64,000 nt of DNA from Ardenticatenaceae bacterium (GCA_020634495.1 JACKBR010000019.1:26116-90115); one strand, 5' to 3'. Counted from the stretch's first letter, positions 17,600 to 28,254 are shown. Notes: a model not told the origin generated them from the sequence alone. Program-made: numbers and translations.

Positions 17600-19476
17600 C
17601 TATTAACTGTGTGTCTGCTTTCCACCAAGTCGCCCTCGGCGACGTGCAGGGTGACAACGCCGTTTGCGCGGCGGCGTTGATGCCGTTTTCCATTTCATCG
17701 ATATCCCAGCACCAGCAGCTTTATCCGGCTGGCGTTCCACCTTTACCACCACGGGCAAGACCACCGGTATACTTTGGCCCGGTAACTACTGCCGGGTCTG
17801 CTCTGGCTGGCTTGTTGGAAGCGGTGTGGCGTCGATGATTTGGTTGCCCAGGCTGCGGGCATGGACGTGCAGTCGTTGCCGTCGGCGGTGAGGTGCAGTA
17901 GCGCCGCTGCCAATGTCAATGTGCGTAGATTTGAAGGAACGGCTGTTTCCAACAAAACCACTGCCAACATCTCACCCGTAATTTGCAGACAGTTAAAGTG
18001 CGCATCATCCGGCCTGTTGGTACGAACCGTAAACCGTTTTGGCCCACCCCAGCGTTGTTTCGCTAGCCCACCGTTGAATTCCGGCGGTGGTTCTAGTTGA
18101 ACGTTGCCGCTGCGCCAGACTGGCGCCCACCACCGCTGCGCGTTTGTAATTGTTCGGCGGTAAGCGGTGGCGCGTTTTTCTGCTGGCAAAATGGGTTCGA
18201 TGAAATTTGTGGTTATCTGGCCTGCGAGAAAGGCAGGCTGGGCCAAGGATTTGCTGCAAGAAGCGGGTGGTGGTTGGTGACCAGGCCGTGCAGCACCAAT
18301 CCGCGCAGCGCCTTGCATCTTGCGAATGGCTTCCGGCGGTAAAGGCGTGGGCGACAATCTTGGCCAGCAGCGGATCGGTAAATCGAAATGGCCGACCCGC
18401 TTTCCACGCCGTTGTCGACACGAATGCCCGGTGCGTTTCATCGCTGCCAGGCCCAGATGGTGCCAATCACGGGCGAAAATCGGGCCGGGTCTTTGCGGAG
18501 GCGGAACTCCAGGGCGTAGCCCCTGAATGGCTAAACTCTTCCTGGCGGAAGGCAGCGGCTGCCCCTCAGCAATTTGAATTTGCGCCGAAACCAAGTCCAG
18601 CCCGGTAATCGCCTCAGTGACGCTGTGCTCCACCTGCAAGCGCGGGTGTTCATCTCCAGGAAGTAGTTTCCAGCCCCGTCCAGTAAAAATTGATTGTGCC
18701 TACGCCGTGGTAGTGGATGGTTTTGGCGATGGTAATTGCTGTTTCCACTTCGCATTTGAACCAGCGACGGCGCGGCGCCTTCCATTAACCTTTTGGCGGC
18801 GGCGCTGGATGGCGGCCTCGCGCTCAAAAGTGTGGAGGATTGCCTGGTGCTTGTCGGCAACGATTTGCACTTCCACGCCGCACCGGATGCAGATGTTTTT
18901 CCAGCAGCAGCCGTCGCCAAAAAGCGCCCGCTTCCTGTTGGGCGGCGGCTACTGTTTCTGGCAGTTCGGCTGCCCTGCACCAGCTGCATCCCGATGCCAC
19001 CACCGCCTGCAACTGCTTTGAGCAAAAGGGGTAGCGATGGTTACATGTTTCAGCCAGTCAGTGGACGAAGGGTCAGCAATCAAAGCCAGGAATCACGGGC
19101 AAGCCTAGCTTGGCCATTAAGTTGTTTGGCCCCGTTCCGTTGCTGCCCATGATGGCACCGCTTTGGCGTGGGCCGAGGGAAAATGAGGTTATTAACAGGC
19201 GCAGCGGCGGGCAAAATCAGCGTTTTTGGCCAGGGAAGCCGCAGCCGGATGGACGGCATCGGCCCCGGTGCGTTGGGCGGCGGCGATGATCTGCTCCGGT
19301 TCAGATAAGCATCCGCTTGCGCCCAAATGGACGGCTTCATCAGCCGCCGCACGTAGCGCGTTTTCATCCGCCGTGGTGTAGACGGATACGGCCGTAATCC
19401 CCATCTCCCGGCACGTTTTAATGATGCTGCGGACGGCAATTTCTCTCCCGGTTACAATCAGGATTTTTTGGATCAA
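17600..19476 (-). pseudogene. Acyl-CoA carboxylase alpha subunit (biotin carboxylase + BCCP), frameshifted
   Basis: The N-terminus is clean: IIKTCREMGITAVSVYTTADE after an IxxxREIAVR start. Further pieces in other frames include LLKAVAGGGGIGMQLV (ATP-grasp glycine loop), FLEMNTR...[16 protein letters not shown] (biotin-carboxylase active site) and [13 protein letters not shown]. The last part reads MKMENGI-like around 17690 (the biotinyl-Lys motif) followed by NGVVTLHVAEGDLVESRH, so the biotin carrier is fused, as in methylcrotonyl- and propionyl-CoA carboxylase alpha subunits. The likely start is TTG at 19476. Multiple one-base indels. Confidence 0.8.
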
Positions 19477-19933
19477 GGGGGTAAAAGGATTTAGAGGGTG
19501 ACGCTAAGTCATTCCGGGTTTGGGAATCGTTATCTATGTTTTTCTTCAAGATGTTCCGTAAGAAGCGATTGTACAGCTGTTGAGCGAACCTAAGGAACTC
19601 CTGTGCTTCTTCTTGTGTTGGCTTTCCATGTGGAAGCAAACCCATTTCTCCAGGATATCGGGATTGAATGTAAACAGCCTCTAAGCGATCGAGCATATCC
19701 TGGTCAACTGAAATGGAGATGTTGGGAATTAGCAAACTGTAGAGTCGCGTCAGGCTATGAGTTTTTAGAGCAGCGATTTCTAATTCTTCAAGAGCGGCTT
19801 TCAGGGTTTTTTCTACTGCCTGTTGCGCATGGAAAGCAACCATGTTGGTTAATTCTGGTTGGGCAAGAAGCAACTTTGCTGCCAGCAAATCGTCTTCCGC
19901 TCGATTTAGCCATTCAAGCGTTATCGTTTTCAT
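19418..19933 (-). CDS. HEPN-domain protein (partner of MNT nucleotidyltransferase)
   Basis: Start at 19933 (MKTITLEWLNRAEDDLLAA) follows AAGGAA; an upstream ATG at 19969 is less likely. It is an all-helical HEPN domain: LTNMVAFHAQQAVEKTLKA, HSLTRLYSLL and EAVYIQSRYPGEM. The 20-base overlap with the upstream MNT gene shows co-translation. HEPN/MNT pairs are a known toxin-antitoxin class in which HEPN is the RNase-like toxin and MNT inactivates it by nucleotidylation. The last 30 or so residues overlap the start of the carboxylase gene and look out of frame, so the natural end may be nearer 19500. Confidence 0.8.
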   Translation of the reverse strand: MKTITLEWLNRAEDDLLAAKLLLAQPELTNMVAFHAQQAVEKTLKAALEELEIAALKTHSLTRLYSLLIPNISISVDQDMLDRLEAVYIQSRYPGEMGLLPHGKPTQEEAQEFLRFAQQLYNRFLRNILKKNIDNDSQTRNDLASPSKSFYPLDPKNPDCNRERNCRPQHH

Positions 19934-20267
19934 AGAGCAAAATTCCTTTTTGCAGCAGTTCCCTGGCAAAAAGACTGTTCATCTGAATGAATCGAGCATG
20001 CATTGGACGGGTATGGACAATTAAGTCCACAGGGATTGAGCCTTTTATGTCTCGAAGTAATCGGGCAACCTCAAGGTAAATTTGCTCTTTCTCATGATAG
20101 GTTTGTGGCAGCGTATTATCGTTGGTCACTACCAGCAAATCTAAATCACTGGTGGCGGAGGCTGATCCTTGCGCATGGCTACCAAACAAAATCACCTTGG
20201 CCGGATTGATTTTTTTTAGCTGCTCTATGATTAAGGGCAGATATAAATTAATTTCCTGGGTGGTCAT
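19914..20267 (-). CDS. MNT-type nucleotidyltransferase antitoxin
   Basis: 117 residues, minimal nucleotidyltransferase of the pol-beta fold. The motif GSHAQGSASATSDLDLLVV (29-47) gives GSxxxG and the first two catalytic acids; VDLIVHT supplies the third. It is translationally coupled to the HEPN gene. No Shine-Dalgarno site is visible; instead a perfect TATAAT lies at 20274-20279 on this strand, only 6 bases before the ATG, suggesting a leaderless mRNA. Confidence 0.88.
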   Translation of the reverse strand: MTTQEINLYLPLIIEQLKKINPAKVILFGSHAQGSASATSDLDLLVVTNDNTLPQTYHEKEQIYLEVARLLRDIKGSIPVDLIVHTRPMHARFIQMNSLFARELLQKGILLYENDNA

Positions 20268-20273
20268 GAAATT

Positions 20274-20300
20274 ATTATAACGTAGGAGTGCAATACCTAC
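20274..20300 (-). promoter_or_regulatory. -10 element and GTAGG/CCTAC repeat before MNT
   Basis: TATAAT (minus strand) at 20274-20279 and an inverted repeat GTAGG (20282-20286) / CCTAC (20296-20300) just upstream. The placement suits autoregulation by a toxin-antitoxin complex, which is inference. Confidence 0.4.
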
Positions 20301-20319
20301 TATCTACCTGTATTCGAGC

Positions 20320-21084
20320 TATGCCAGCCCGATTTGTTTGGCGAATTCTTCGACCGCTTGCAAATGCTTTCCCGGCGTGTTGTAGCCGATGGTGATGTGG
20401 CTGGCCCGTTTCTTTGCCAGGCCTGCTGATACGTTTGCCAGGCGATCTGGCCGTCTTTGACGTGCAGGCGGGTTCTATGCCGACGTCGTGGCGGAACGCC
20501 GTTTTCCCTTTTTCTAGCCCTCCAGTTTTTCCAATGACTTTAGCCGATTCGGCCGCGGTAGCGGGCAGCCAGCCAACTTCCCCTTTGCGGGGTCAATCGT
20601 TGCAGCACCACATCGGTGGCTGCCCAGCCAGATAATCGACGCTGCACGGCATGGATTTGGCCCGGCGTCGGCAAGCGGCTGGCCTTTGAAGGTGACGAGC
20701 TCCTGAGTGAATGCGCAGCTGAGCACGTCCAGCCCGATGGATTCCGGCTTCACTTTTGTTCCAGCCCATGCCGATGCTTCAGCCGAAAACGCATGTCAAC
20801 ACATCTAAACTGGCGGCCTGCCGTTAACGGCGGCGCGGCAAAATCAGAATGCCCGTACAAACAGCGTGGTGGTCAAAAGTGGCCGCGTAGGTAAACAGCA
20901 AAAACACCCGCTGGTATCCGGTGGCGGGTTTCGCCACGCCGGGCGATTCCGGATTTGCGTGCTGAGACGTGATCAGAGGCCAGGATGTGGCCAAAGCCGA
21001 GTGGATTCGGCCGTTTGCGTTAGCCTGGCCCAGGCGATTAGGGTCGTTGCCACCCGGTTTGGGGAAAACAAGGCCAATTTTCAT
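20320..21084 (-). pseudogene. LLM-class F420-dependent oxidoreductase, frameshifted
   Basis: Strong ribosome site AAAGGAG before the ATG at 21084. The N-terminus MKIGLVFPKPGG and the pieces NPESPG, VFLLFTY, TGILILP, TQELVTFKGQ, IIWLGSH and NTPGKHLQAVEEFAKQIGL follow the luciferase-like monooxygenase family in order. Such enzymes use F420H2 or FMN; the substrate is unknown. Several one-base indels; length fits about 280 residues. Confidence 0.75.
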
Positions 21085-21110
21085 TACTTTCTCCTTTGAG
21101 AATAATTTAA

Positions 21111-21237
21111 CTGCGAGAGCGCGAGAACGCGAGAAAACTCGCAGCAAAATTCGGTAATCTGCCGATTTTCATTCATGGTAGCCAACGACAGGTGGTGTCG
21201 TTTCTTTGAATATTTAACGCGGAGGCGGAGGCGCAGA
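21111..21237. repeat. Intergenic repeat cluster with CGACA/TGTCG hairpin
   Basis: CTGCGAG...CTCGCAG (21111-21144) flanks a GCGAGAACGCGAGAA tract, followed by GATTTTCATTCATGG at 21164 and the hairpin CGACA-GGTGG-TGTCG (21186-21200), then a CGGAGGCGGAGGCGCAGAG tract (to 21237). Part of a dispersed family also seen near 17006 and 29039. Confidence 0.5.
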
Positions 21238-21402
21238 GATAAACTACGAGCGCAAAGATTCCCAATTTCAGGAACTCAGCCTTTCTCCGGTGTCAGTGCT
21301 CGGTGTCACTTGCTTTTGCCATGACAGTAATTTTGCAGATTAACGCAGATTCCCAATCTGAGGATGCTCACTCCTCATCTTATCTTTTTTCGTACTTAAT
21401 AC

Positions 21403-21496
21403 CTATCCGAATATTAGCCACAGAGTGCACAGAGGGTTTAGAGTTTAGGTGCAAAGCCTCTGAATTCTCTTTTTCCTCTGTGGCTCTTTCGGATAG
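21403..21496. repeat. 94-base imperfect hairpin with GCCACAGAG arms
   Basis: Left arm CTATCCGA + AGCCACAGAG (21403-21425) pairs with CTCTGTGGCT + TCGGATAG (21476-21496). The interior repeats cacagaggg and cctctg. The arm core matches the hairpin at 8406-8464, so this may be a small mobile palindromic element. It fills much of the 565-base gap before feoB; nothing coding is supported there. Confidence 0.5.
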
Positions 21497-21649
21497 ATTC
21501 TTAGTTGTAATCATTCAAACGGGGAAAGGCAAATTGTGGTACGGCCGTTTCTTTGAGCAATGTCATGCAAACGGGTGACAATCGACCCTGCGGTTTTGGA
21601 CTAAAGCTGTCTAGAATTGGCCTGAGAAAAGGAAAGGAGTTTTTTTGCA

Positions 21650-23657
21650 GTGGTAGAACAATGTGCTTGTCATGGCCCGGCCCCAACAATTACGCTGGAT
21701 AACGGCCGTCCCGTTATTTTAGTGGGCAATCCCAATGTGGGTAAATCTGCCCTGTTTTCCCAATTTACCGGCGCACGGGTAGACATCTCTAACTATCCCT
21801 GCACCACCGTTGAGGTGACGCAGGGCCAGCTCAAGCTGGATGAAACCGACATGGTGCTCATCGATACGCCTGGCGTGCAGAGCTTGCTGCCGCATTCCGA
21901 TGATGAGCGGGTGACGCGAGACATGCTGCTGGCCGCCGCGCCCTGGGCGAGCTTTTGCAGGTGGCTGACACCAAAATTTGCGTCGGGCACTGCTGCTCAC
22001 TTTCCAGTTAGCTGAGTGCGAAAACCGTTTGTGCTGCGCTCAACATGGCGGATGAGGCCAAAGTGCTGGGCAGCATTGCCGTGGATGCGCGGCGCATTGG
22101 CCCAAATTTTGTGGGGCCGAGGTGCCCATTGGTGGCCACGAATGGGCCAGGCTTGATGATTTACGTCTTAGCCTCAAGGTCTCCTGCCCGTGGCCACCGC
22201 CCCTTTGCCACGAAGGTACAGAAATTGAAACGGCTGTATCCCAAAATTTGCCAGCTTCTTCCCGAAGATCACAAGCAAGCGAGCCATTGCTCTCTGCTGG
22301 CAGGCGATGCTGATCCGGCAACCATGCCCCGCCCATGTGCCGCTGACCGCGCGCCGCTGGCCTGGCAGTCCAGCCTGAACAAATTGAAACGATTGTGGCT
22401 ACCACGGCCAGCCGCTACGACCAACCCCTGAGCTATGCCATCACCTGCCAGCGGCTGCGCCGCGCTGACTGCATTGTGGCCCAGGTGTGGCAGGCGGACG
22501 AGGAGCGCCCCCACGTTTACCGAAAACTGGATCGCTTGATGGTGCATCCCGTGTGGGGCTGGTTCTTTTTAGCAGCTGGTGCTTTTGGGACTGTACTATT
22601 TTGTGGGCAATTTAGGCGCGGGCGTGATGGTCGATTGGTTGAAAGCGTCTTTTTTGGCGAATGGATCAATCCGCTGGCGGTGCGGGCCGCCGATGTGCTG
22701 CCCTGGCCGCTGCTGCGTGACTTTTTAGTGGGTGAGTATGGCCTGGTGACGATGGCCCTCTCCTACAGCATCGCCATCGTGCTGCCGATTGTGTTTACCT
22801 TCTTTTTGGCCTTTAGCTTGCTGGAAGATTCTGGTTATTTGGCTCGATTGGCGGTGATGGCAAATCGGCCGTTTAAGGCGATGGGGCTGAACGGCAAAGC
22901 GGTGCTGCCCATGGTGCTTTGCCTGGCTGTGACACGATGGCAACCTCACCACCCGCATTTTGGAAACGCGCAAAGAGCGGCTCCAGGTGACGCTGCTGCT
23001 GGCCCTGGGCGTGCCCTGCTCGGCCCAACTGGGCGTGCTGATGGGCATGGTGGCCATTTTGTCTGGTTTCTGCGTACTGCTCTGGCTGAAGCGTGGTGCT
23101 GCTGACGTTGTTTCAGGCTGGCTGGCTGGGCGGCAAAGCTGCTGCCCGCCAATCGTCTGACTTTATTTTTGAGCGCGTTCCGGTGCGCCAGCCTCGCCTG
23201 AAAGCGATTGCCGTGAAAACGGTGGCGCGGGTGGAATGGTATCTTAAAGAGGTTCCAGCTTGCTCTTTTGTGGCTGGTACGGCTCTGCTTGTTTCAGCGT
23301 TGGATAAGCTGGGGCCGTTGGTGCAGCTGAGCGGCTGCCGGCTGTCTGTGGTTCAGGGTCAAAGCTTGGCCGCCTGTGGAACAGCCAGCGTCTTTGATTG
23401 GTTTTTCCGGGCCAAAGATTTTGGTGCTGCGTGGGTTTGTTTGGCCTGGCGCGCAGGGGATGTGCTGACGGCAACCAGATGGTGGTTAGCCTGGTGGTGA
23501 TCACCCTGTTTATCCCTTTTACTGCCAAATGTTGATGATTATTCGAGAACATGGCAAACGCACGGCGCTGGCGTGGCTGCTTTTGTTCTCCCTTGCTTTT
23601 TTGCGGGCGGTTTGCTGAACTGCTGTTGTGTTCAAGGTTTGGCGGGAATTTGAGTGA
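21650..23657 (+). pseudogene. feoB: Ferrous iron transporter FeoB, frameshifted
   Basis: GTG start at 21650 after GGAAAGGAG. The first 100 codons are clean and give the G domain: GNPNVGKSALFSQ (G1), the G2 region NYPCTTVEV and DTPGVQSLL (G3). Membrane-part pieces follow in changing frames, such as GEYGLVTMALSYSIAIVLP, FSLLEDSGYLARLAVMANRPFK and LPMVLCLAV. The C-terminus reads LTANQMVVSLVVITLF...VWREFE and stops at 23657. FeoB takes up Fe(II) through the inner membrane. Multiple one-base indels; otherwise the architecture is standard. Confidence 0.85.
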
Positions 23658-23729
23658 TATCAAAGATTTCAGATTTAAAGATTTTTATCTGTGTAATCTG
23701 CGAAATCTTTTGATTAGGGAGATGTTGAT

Positions 23730-24190
23730 TTGACCAGCGACGTATCAAAGATGCAGCAATGTGCTTTTGCGGGTTATGAATATGATGCCTCGCAGTTGGT
23801 GTGCTATCTGGCTGCCTGCTGGCAGAAAAATGTGCTAGATTTGCTGCCCTAACTGCGGCTACCAGGTGGTGGATGAAAGCCGTCGGCCATTGGTAAAGCT
23901 ATTGAAAAAGTATAAAGGGCAGAACGGCCGTCCACATCCCGGAGCCATCCGCATGAAACTATCCGGTAAACCCTTGCCGGGCGCGATATCGCTCTGTGGT
24001 CACCGCGATTGATACACCCAAAATGCCGCTCGCTTACACAACCATATCGGCGTTGGGGCTGGTGCCCGAAGCCTGATCAAGCTGCAACAGCGCCGCTAAC
24101 CTGCCTACGTGGTGCGCGGTGGAACTCCGCCTTCCTGGACGACGATGTGGGCTCGTGAAATCATCGTCCAACCCTGGCAAGCATCTTTTA
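23730..24190 (+). pseudogene. Zinc-ribbon + FeoA-like protein, frameshifted
   Basis: TTG start at 23730 follows AGGGAG. The N-terminal part reads MQQCAF(C)GYEYDASQLVC, then CPNCGYQVVDESRR, so a two-CxxC zinc ribbon is likely. The second part matches FeoA (SH3-like): VTAIDT, ISALGLVPE, SLIKLQQRR, YVVR and REIIVQPW. It begins about 70 bases after feoB, in the position of feoA or feoC. Whether it is one fused protein or two small ones is hidden by the indels. Confidence 0.6.
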
Positions 24191-24230
24191 GTTCTTCAAT
24201 CAGCCGCACATCTGGTTTTTCAGACACTCG

Positions 24231-24306
24231 CGGAGGCGTAAACGCCCCCTGGCTATTTCCTATGAAAGGCCCGAAGGGCCCGCTATTCAAGGCGCCTGTT
24301 CGCGCC
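24231..24306. repeat. Three adjacent small GC hairpins
   Basis: GGCG-taaa-CGCC (24235-24246), GGCCC-gaa-GGGCC (24268-24280) and GGCGC...GCGCC (24291-24306) follow the FeoA-like gene. Both strands stay open here, but neither reading has a recognisable domain. Could be a structured RNA, a terminator region or a repeat; nothing else is seen up to about 24430. Confidence 0.35.
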
Positions 24307-24619
24307 CAATCGAAGCCTACAACTAGCCGGATGGGCTTCCAGCCTCCGTTATAAGTGGGAAAGGCAACCGCTCTAAAATTCTCCAATTGCCCAATTGACC
24401 CCAAGCTGGCTAAAATGCCTGCAACTTAATACTTGATTGTTCCAACCAACAGGCGTTGGGTCCTTGCAGCAAATTGCTGGCAAGGTATCTGAGCGTCGCA
24501 TAACCTGTGGGAAAGCATTGAGCCTGGCCAGAGAGCACAGAGACTGGGAGATTTCTTTTCCCCTCTTTTCTCAGTGGCAAAAAATTCTTTTCTGCGCAGC
24601 AATTTTACTTTTGATAAAG

Positions 24620-25581
24620 CCTTGGGGATTGCGGGGAGTTGGCATGGGCACAACGTCAGTTGTGCTTATGCTGTTCACGCACTCTCTGGAGGTTTTTATG
24701 TTTCGCTGGCAGGTTGGCGAAATGTTCCTTATGTTATACGTTTTTCAGGCCCTCTTCGTCACGTTTCATTCACATCCTGGTTCTCACTAAAATTGGTTTA
24801 GAAGATATTCCTGCGCTCACCTTTTGCTGGACTGTTACGGGCTGGCTCTTTCTCTGCTCTGCTGCCTTTTTGCGCGGCGGTGGCCTGGATGAAGGCGGCA
24901 GTTAGACCGTACGGGCTGGCTGCTGGACTGCTGGCCTCGCGTGATTTTTATGCCTTTGACGCAAGGGGCGTGCAGTTTGTGGGGCTGGCCTACCTGCCCT
25001 GCCGTTACGGTGAACGTAATGCTGGGCTTCACCTCGATTGTGTGTGGCGCTGCTGGGATGGATTTGCTGGGGAACGGCCGTCCCTGCAGTGGTTGGGGCA
25101 TGTTGCGGCGATTGGTGGTGGCCTGCTTTATTTTTATCCGGTACAAATTCCGCTGGCGAGCCCAGCTGGTGGGCTGTGGCAGACGGTGGGGAGGCACAAT
25201 GCGGGTTCGGGCCGTTTTGGGGCGGTCGATAAAACCGGGCGCGGTTACGGTTGTGCCAACCATCACCACCGTGAGCATGGGCATTGGCGCAATGCTGCTG
25301 CTGGTGGTGTGTCGTCACGTAAGGGTTTCCCGCTCTGCGCTATAAAGCTGGCTATTATTGGCTGGCTGGCGCTGGTGAATACCGCCGCCTTTGCCTTCAC
25401 CCTGTGGAATGTCCGCTGCGCACGCTGTCGGCGGATGAGTCCAGCATCATCAACAAATAATGGCGTGCAGATTCCCATTTGGCGGTGATTTTTTTTGGGG
25501 AACGCCGAACGGCCGTCAGGTTGTTGGGCTGGTTGTGGCAATTACGGCGCGCTGTTGGTGTAGCTGGTCGCGGGGTTATAG
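24620..25581 (+). pseudogene. DMT (EamA) family membrane transporter, frameshifted
   Basis: Pieces in three frames order into two EamA repeats: VGLAYLP, AVTVNVMLGFTSIV, GERPSLQWLG and GGGLLYFYPVQIPLAS; then TITTVSMGIGAMLLLV, IIGWLALVNTAAFAFTLWN, RTLSADESSIIN and VVGLVVAI. This order, ending TLSADESSI...GER...VVGLVVAI, is diagnostic of 10-TM drug/metabolite exporters. The start is uncertain (somewhere near 24600); the corrected stop is at 25579-25581. Substrate unknown. Confidence 0.7.
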
Positions 25582-25584
25582 GAG

Positions 25585-25650
25585 TTTTGGGAGATTGAGA
25601 TTGAGATTGAGGATTTATATAACCCCCAATCTCCAGTCTCCAGTCTCCAA
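25585..25650. repeat. TCTCCAGTCTCC / GAGATTGAGATT inverted tandem repeat
   Basis: GAGATTGAGATTGAGATTGAGG is followed by AATCTCCAGTCTCCAGTCTCC, so tandem heptamer-like units face each other and can fold into a hairpin. It lies exactly between the converging DMT and S9A genes and touches the S9A stop. Same family at 35445-35500 and 61994-62056. Confidence 0.6.
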
Positions 25651-27669
25651 TCATTTATCAACATCGTCCACAAAACTGTATACGTCCGTCGCCCTTCTGA
25701 TAAGCTTGGCGGTGGGTTTGCCCAGGCTGTGCCTGGCGAACTTCCAATGCGGATCAGGAGGATTATTAAGCCGTTATCCGTGTTTCTGCAGCGGCGGCAA
25801 ACTTTATGCGCATCGGCACCACCCGATCGCCGGTGTCGGCGGTGGTGATGTGATGAGCGGCGGGTGCAGGTGTGGTCGGGCTGACGCGCGTTGTGCAAGG
25901 AGAAATAGCATAAAGTTGAAATGATCCGGGTTTCCTCCGCTGCCATATTCCGACGTCCAGTAGCGCCCGGCGCAAATTTATGGTAACGCAGCATGTCGAT
26001 GACCGCACGCCGCAGTGTACTGCGCCAACAGAACATCGGGGCGCTGGCACCAGCAGGCGTCAACCAGCAGCCCGCCGTTGTTGCGGTCCCTCAATAGTGC
26101 GCTTCGCTATTCGTGTATTAGTTTGATGAGCCACTCCCCAGCAGCGCGATAAAATCGTCAAAACATTTTGTTTATTTTCCAGCATCTTCTGCCTGGTGCC
26201 ACAGCGCCCGCCATACCCATGCCGCCGCGCAGGCAGGTTTGGCGTAGACGCCGCCACGCCCAGCCAGGCCAGCCGGTGGGGGAGAAGATGGGCGTCATGG
26301 CGATGTTGCAGCCGCCGTAGCCACATACACAGCAGTTAGGGGATTTGGTCATCAAGCGCCATCCTTTTTTGTAGATGGAACAGCGGCACTGCCATCTTTG
26401 ACGGGTGAAAACCCGCGTCGTTTCTGCAGGCAACGGGTCAAACCGGGCTGGGGCTGATCTAAAATGCTCAATTGTTAGGCGAAATCGTAACGCAAAATTG
26501 TGGGTGGATAGGTGAAGGATTGAAACTGATGAACAGCTCGTGGTGTGCTTGCGCTCGCCTGATAAATCAAAGATGGTGTCAGACGGGCAGCTCAATTTCG
26601 TCAGATGGGAGCCGTCGAGCGCGTAGCGGTGCAGCTTGTGCTGCCGTGCAATGTGCCCAGGATGAACTCGTTGCCGACCATCAGGCTGAAAGCGTGATGG
26701 CATCGTTGCCTTCGGCGATCAGGGCTTGCCAGCTGGCGGGTCGGTTGTTGAGGTGGATGGCGATGAGTCGGCCGTTATCTGCCTGATTGTCCGTCTGGAA
26801 ATAAAAACTTTGGCCCATCGTTAACAAATGGTAGCCTGCGTCCATCTCATCCAGCAGGTAGATGAAATCTTCACCGGGTTCAGACGGCGATAGAAGCGGG
26901 TTGCGCCTGTTTGCACGCATCCCAAACGTGCAGGACGAGGCACGGCCGTCTTTTGTCACCAGATTAAAGCCCAAATTAGGGTGCTGGGCCGGGCAAAGAC
27001 AATTTGGTCGGCGCTTTGGGTGTGCCCACTTTGTGAAAGAATATTTGCTGGCGGGTGCTGGGCGCGTCGGGCATTTTTCCGGCTGGGGTAGCGGGCGAAA
27101 GCCGGAGCCATCGGGCAGCCAGGCGGCGTTGGTGAATTTAGCCCAGCGCAGCACTTTGGTTGTTCCGGCCCAATTTCGCTAAACGGCGAATGGGATGGTT
27201 TGCCAGTCGCTTCCGCTTTGGAGAGGGTGTGTAGGCCAGGAAATGGGCTGTCTTTAGTTGTAGTTTTGGCCCATGAGGGCGATATCTCCATCTCTTGCTG
27301 GAGCGGGGATCGGGCAGTTCTTCAGCGGGCGTCCAGGCTGGCTTGTTTGTAGAGAATGTGGCTGGTTTTGCAGGCCATCATTTTTCTGCAAAATGTGAAG
27401 TATTGGTCTGCTTTGCGGCGCGGTACGCTGCTTTTTGGGGTAGTTCCACAGGGCGGTGAGCCGTTTGTTGAACTGCTGGTAAATGGCAGCTCGGCCGCGA
27501 TGCTTTGGGTGAGATCGTTTTGGGCTCTTGCACTCCAGGCGATGGCCTCCTTGGTTTTCAGGATTTTCTAGCCAGCGGTAGGGGTCAGGAACGCATGTAC
27601 CGTGGTAATTGTCTGTAACGTCCTCTGTGGGCAGAAGTTGGGTACTTATATGAATTCGTGGCATCCATT
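25651..27669 (-). pseudogene. Prolyl oligopeptidase family serine peptidase (S9A), frameshifted
   Basis: Start at 27669 follows GAGGAG; a second out-of-frame ATG lies at 27665. N-terminal piece: EDVTDNYHGTCVPDPYRWLENPEN, the S9A hallmark. C-terminal pieces: NNGGLLVDA (from the GGSNGGLL nucleophile loop), the region around the Asp (TTADTGDRVVP), KFAAA and GKPTAKLI...DVYSFVDDVDK at the end. Cleaves short peptides after proline. Many one-base indels; total length fits about 680 residues. Confidence 0.8.
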
Positions 27670-27752
27670 TGTCGCTCCTCGTTAGATTGCACTGATTTTA
27701 CCTCGTCGTTTGGCTGGTTGGTTGAAAACGGCTGCCTGTTTATTATTGCTTC

Positions 27753-28254
27753 ATGACATCCACTTTGGTTACCCAACTCCGTTTTGCTTCGCAGCGAATT
27801 TATGCGCTGCCTGAAGGTCTGACGAAGATGCCATCGCGCCTGCTGCCGATGAACTGCATTAGCTGGATGGTTGGCCATCTGGCGGTGCAGGAACAGTTTT
27901 ACTGGATTTATCTGGCGCAGGGCAAGGTTGTCCGGGCTGTAAACTCAGGCGATAGTGGATATACGTCCGGCCAGCACTCTCCTTGAAGAGATGCGGCAAG
28001 TGGCAAGAAATTACGGGCTGCCGCCGATGACTATCTGGAAACGGTGACACCTGAGCAGCTCACCGATCACCTGACGCACGGCGAAACCACCTCGCGGGAA
28101 ACCGTAGGCACGATGCTGCTGCGCAACACCTACCATTACTGGTTCCACACGGGTGAAGTTTCATGCCGTGCGCTGCGCAGTTGGGTCACAATTCGACCTG
28201 CCGCAGTTTGTGGGGAATATGGAAATTGCCGTTTACCAGGCAGAACCTTCCTGA
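27753..28254 (+). pseudogene. DinB-like protein, frameshifted
   Basis: Start at 27753. MTSTLVTQLRFASQRIYALPEGL, MVGHLAVQEQFYWIYLAQG, VTPEQLTDHLTHGETTSRETV and LLRNTYHYWFHTGEV, with LGHNDLPQFVGNM after a frame change. The two-His pattern near GHLAVQEQ and YHYWFHTGE fits the four-helix DinB metal-binding fold (bacillithiol/mycothiol transferase-like superfamily). At least two indels. It is divergent from the S9A gene. Confidence 0.75.

Noticed and set aside
17743..19025. Several long overlapping plus-strand frames opposite the carboxylase alpha subunit
   Set aside because: The minus-strand pieces form one ordered biotin carboxylase; the plus frames have no domain.
25263..27291. His- and Pro-rich frames opposite the DMT transporter and S9A gene
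   Set aside because: Low-complexity compositions (TTHHQQQHC and similar) are shadows of GC-biased coding strands.
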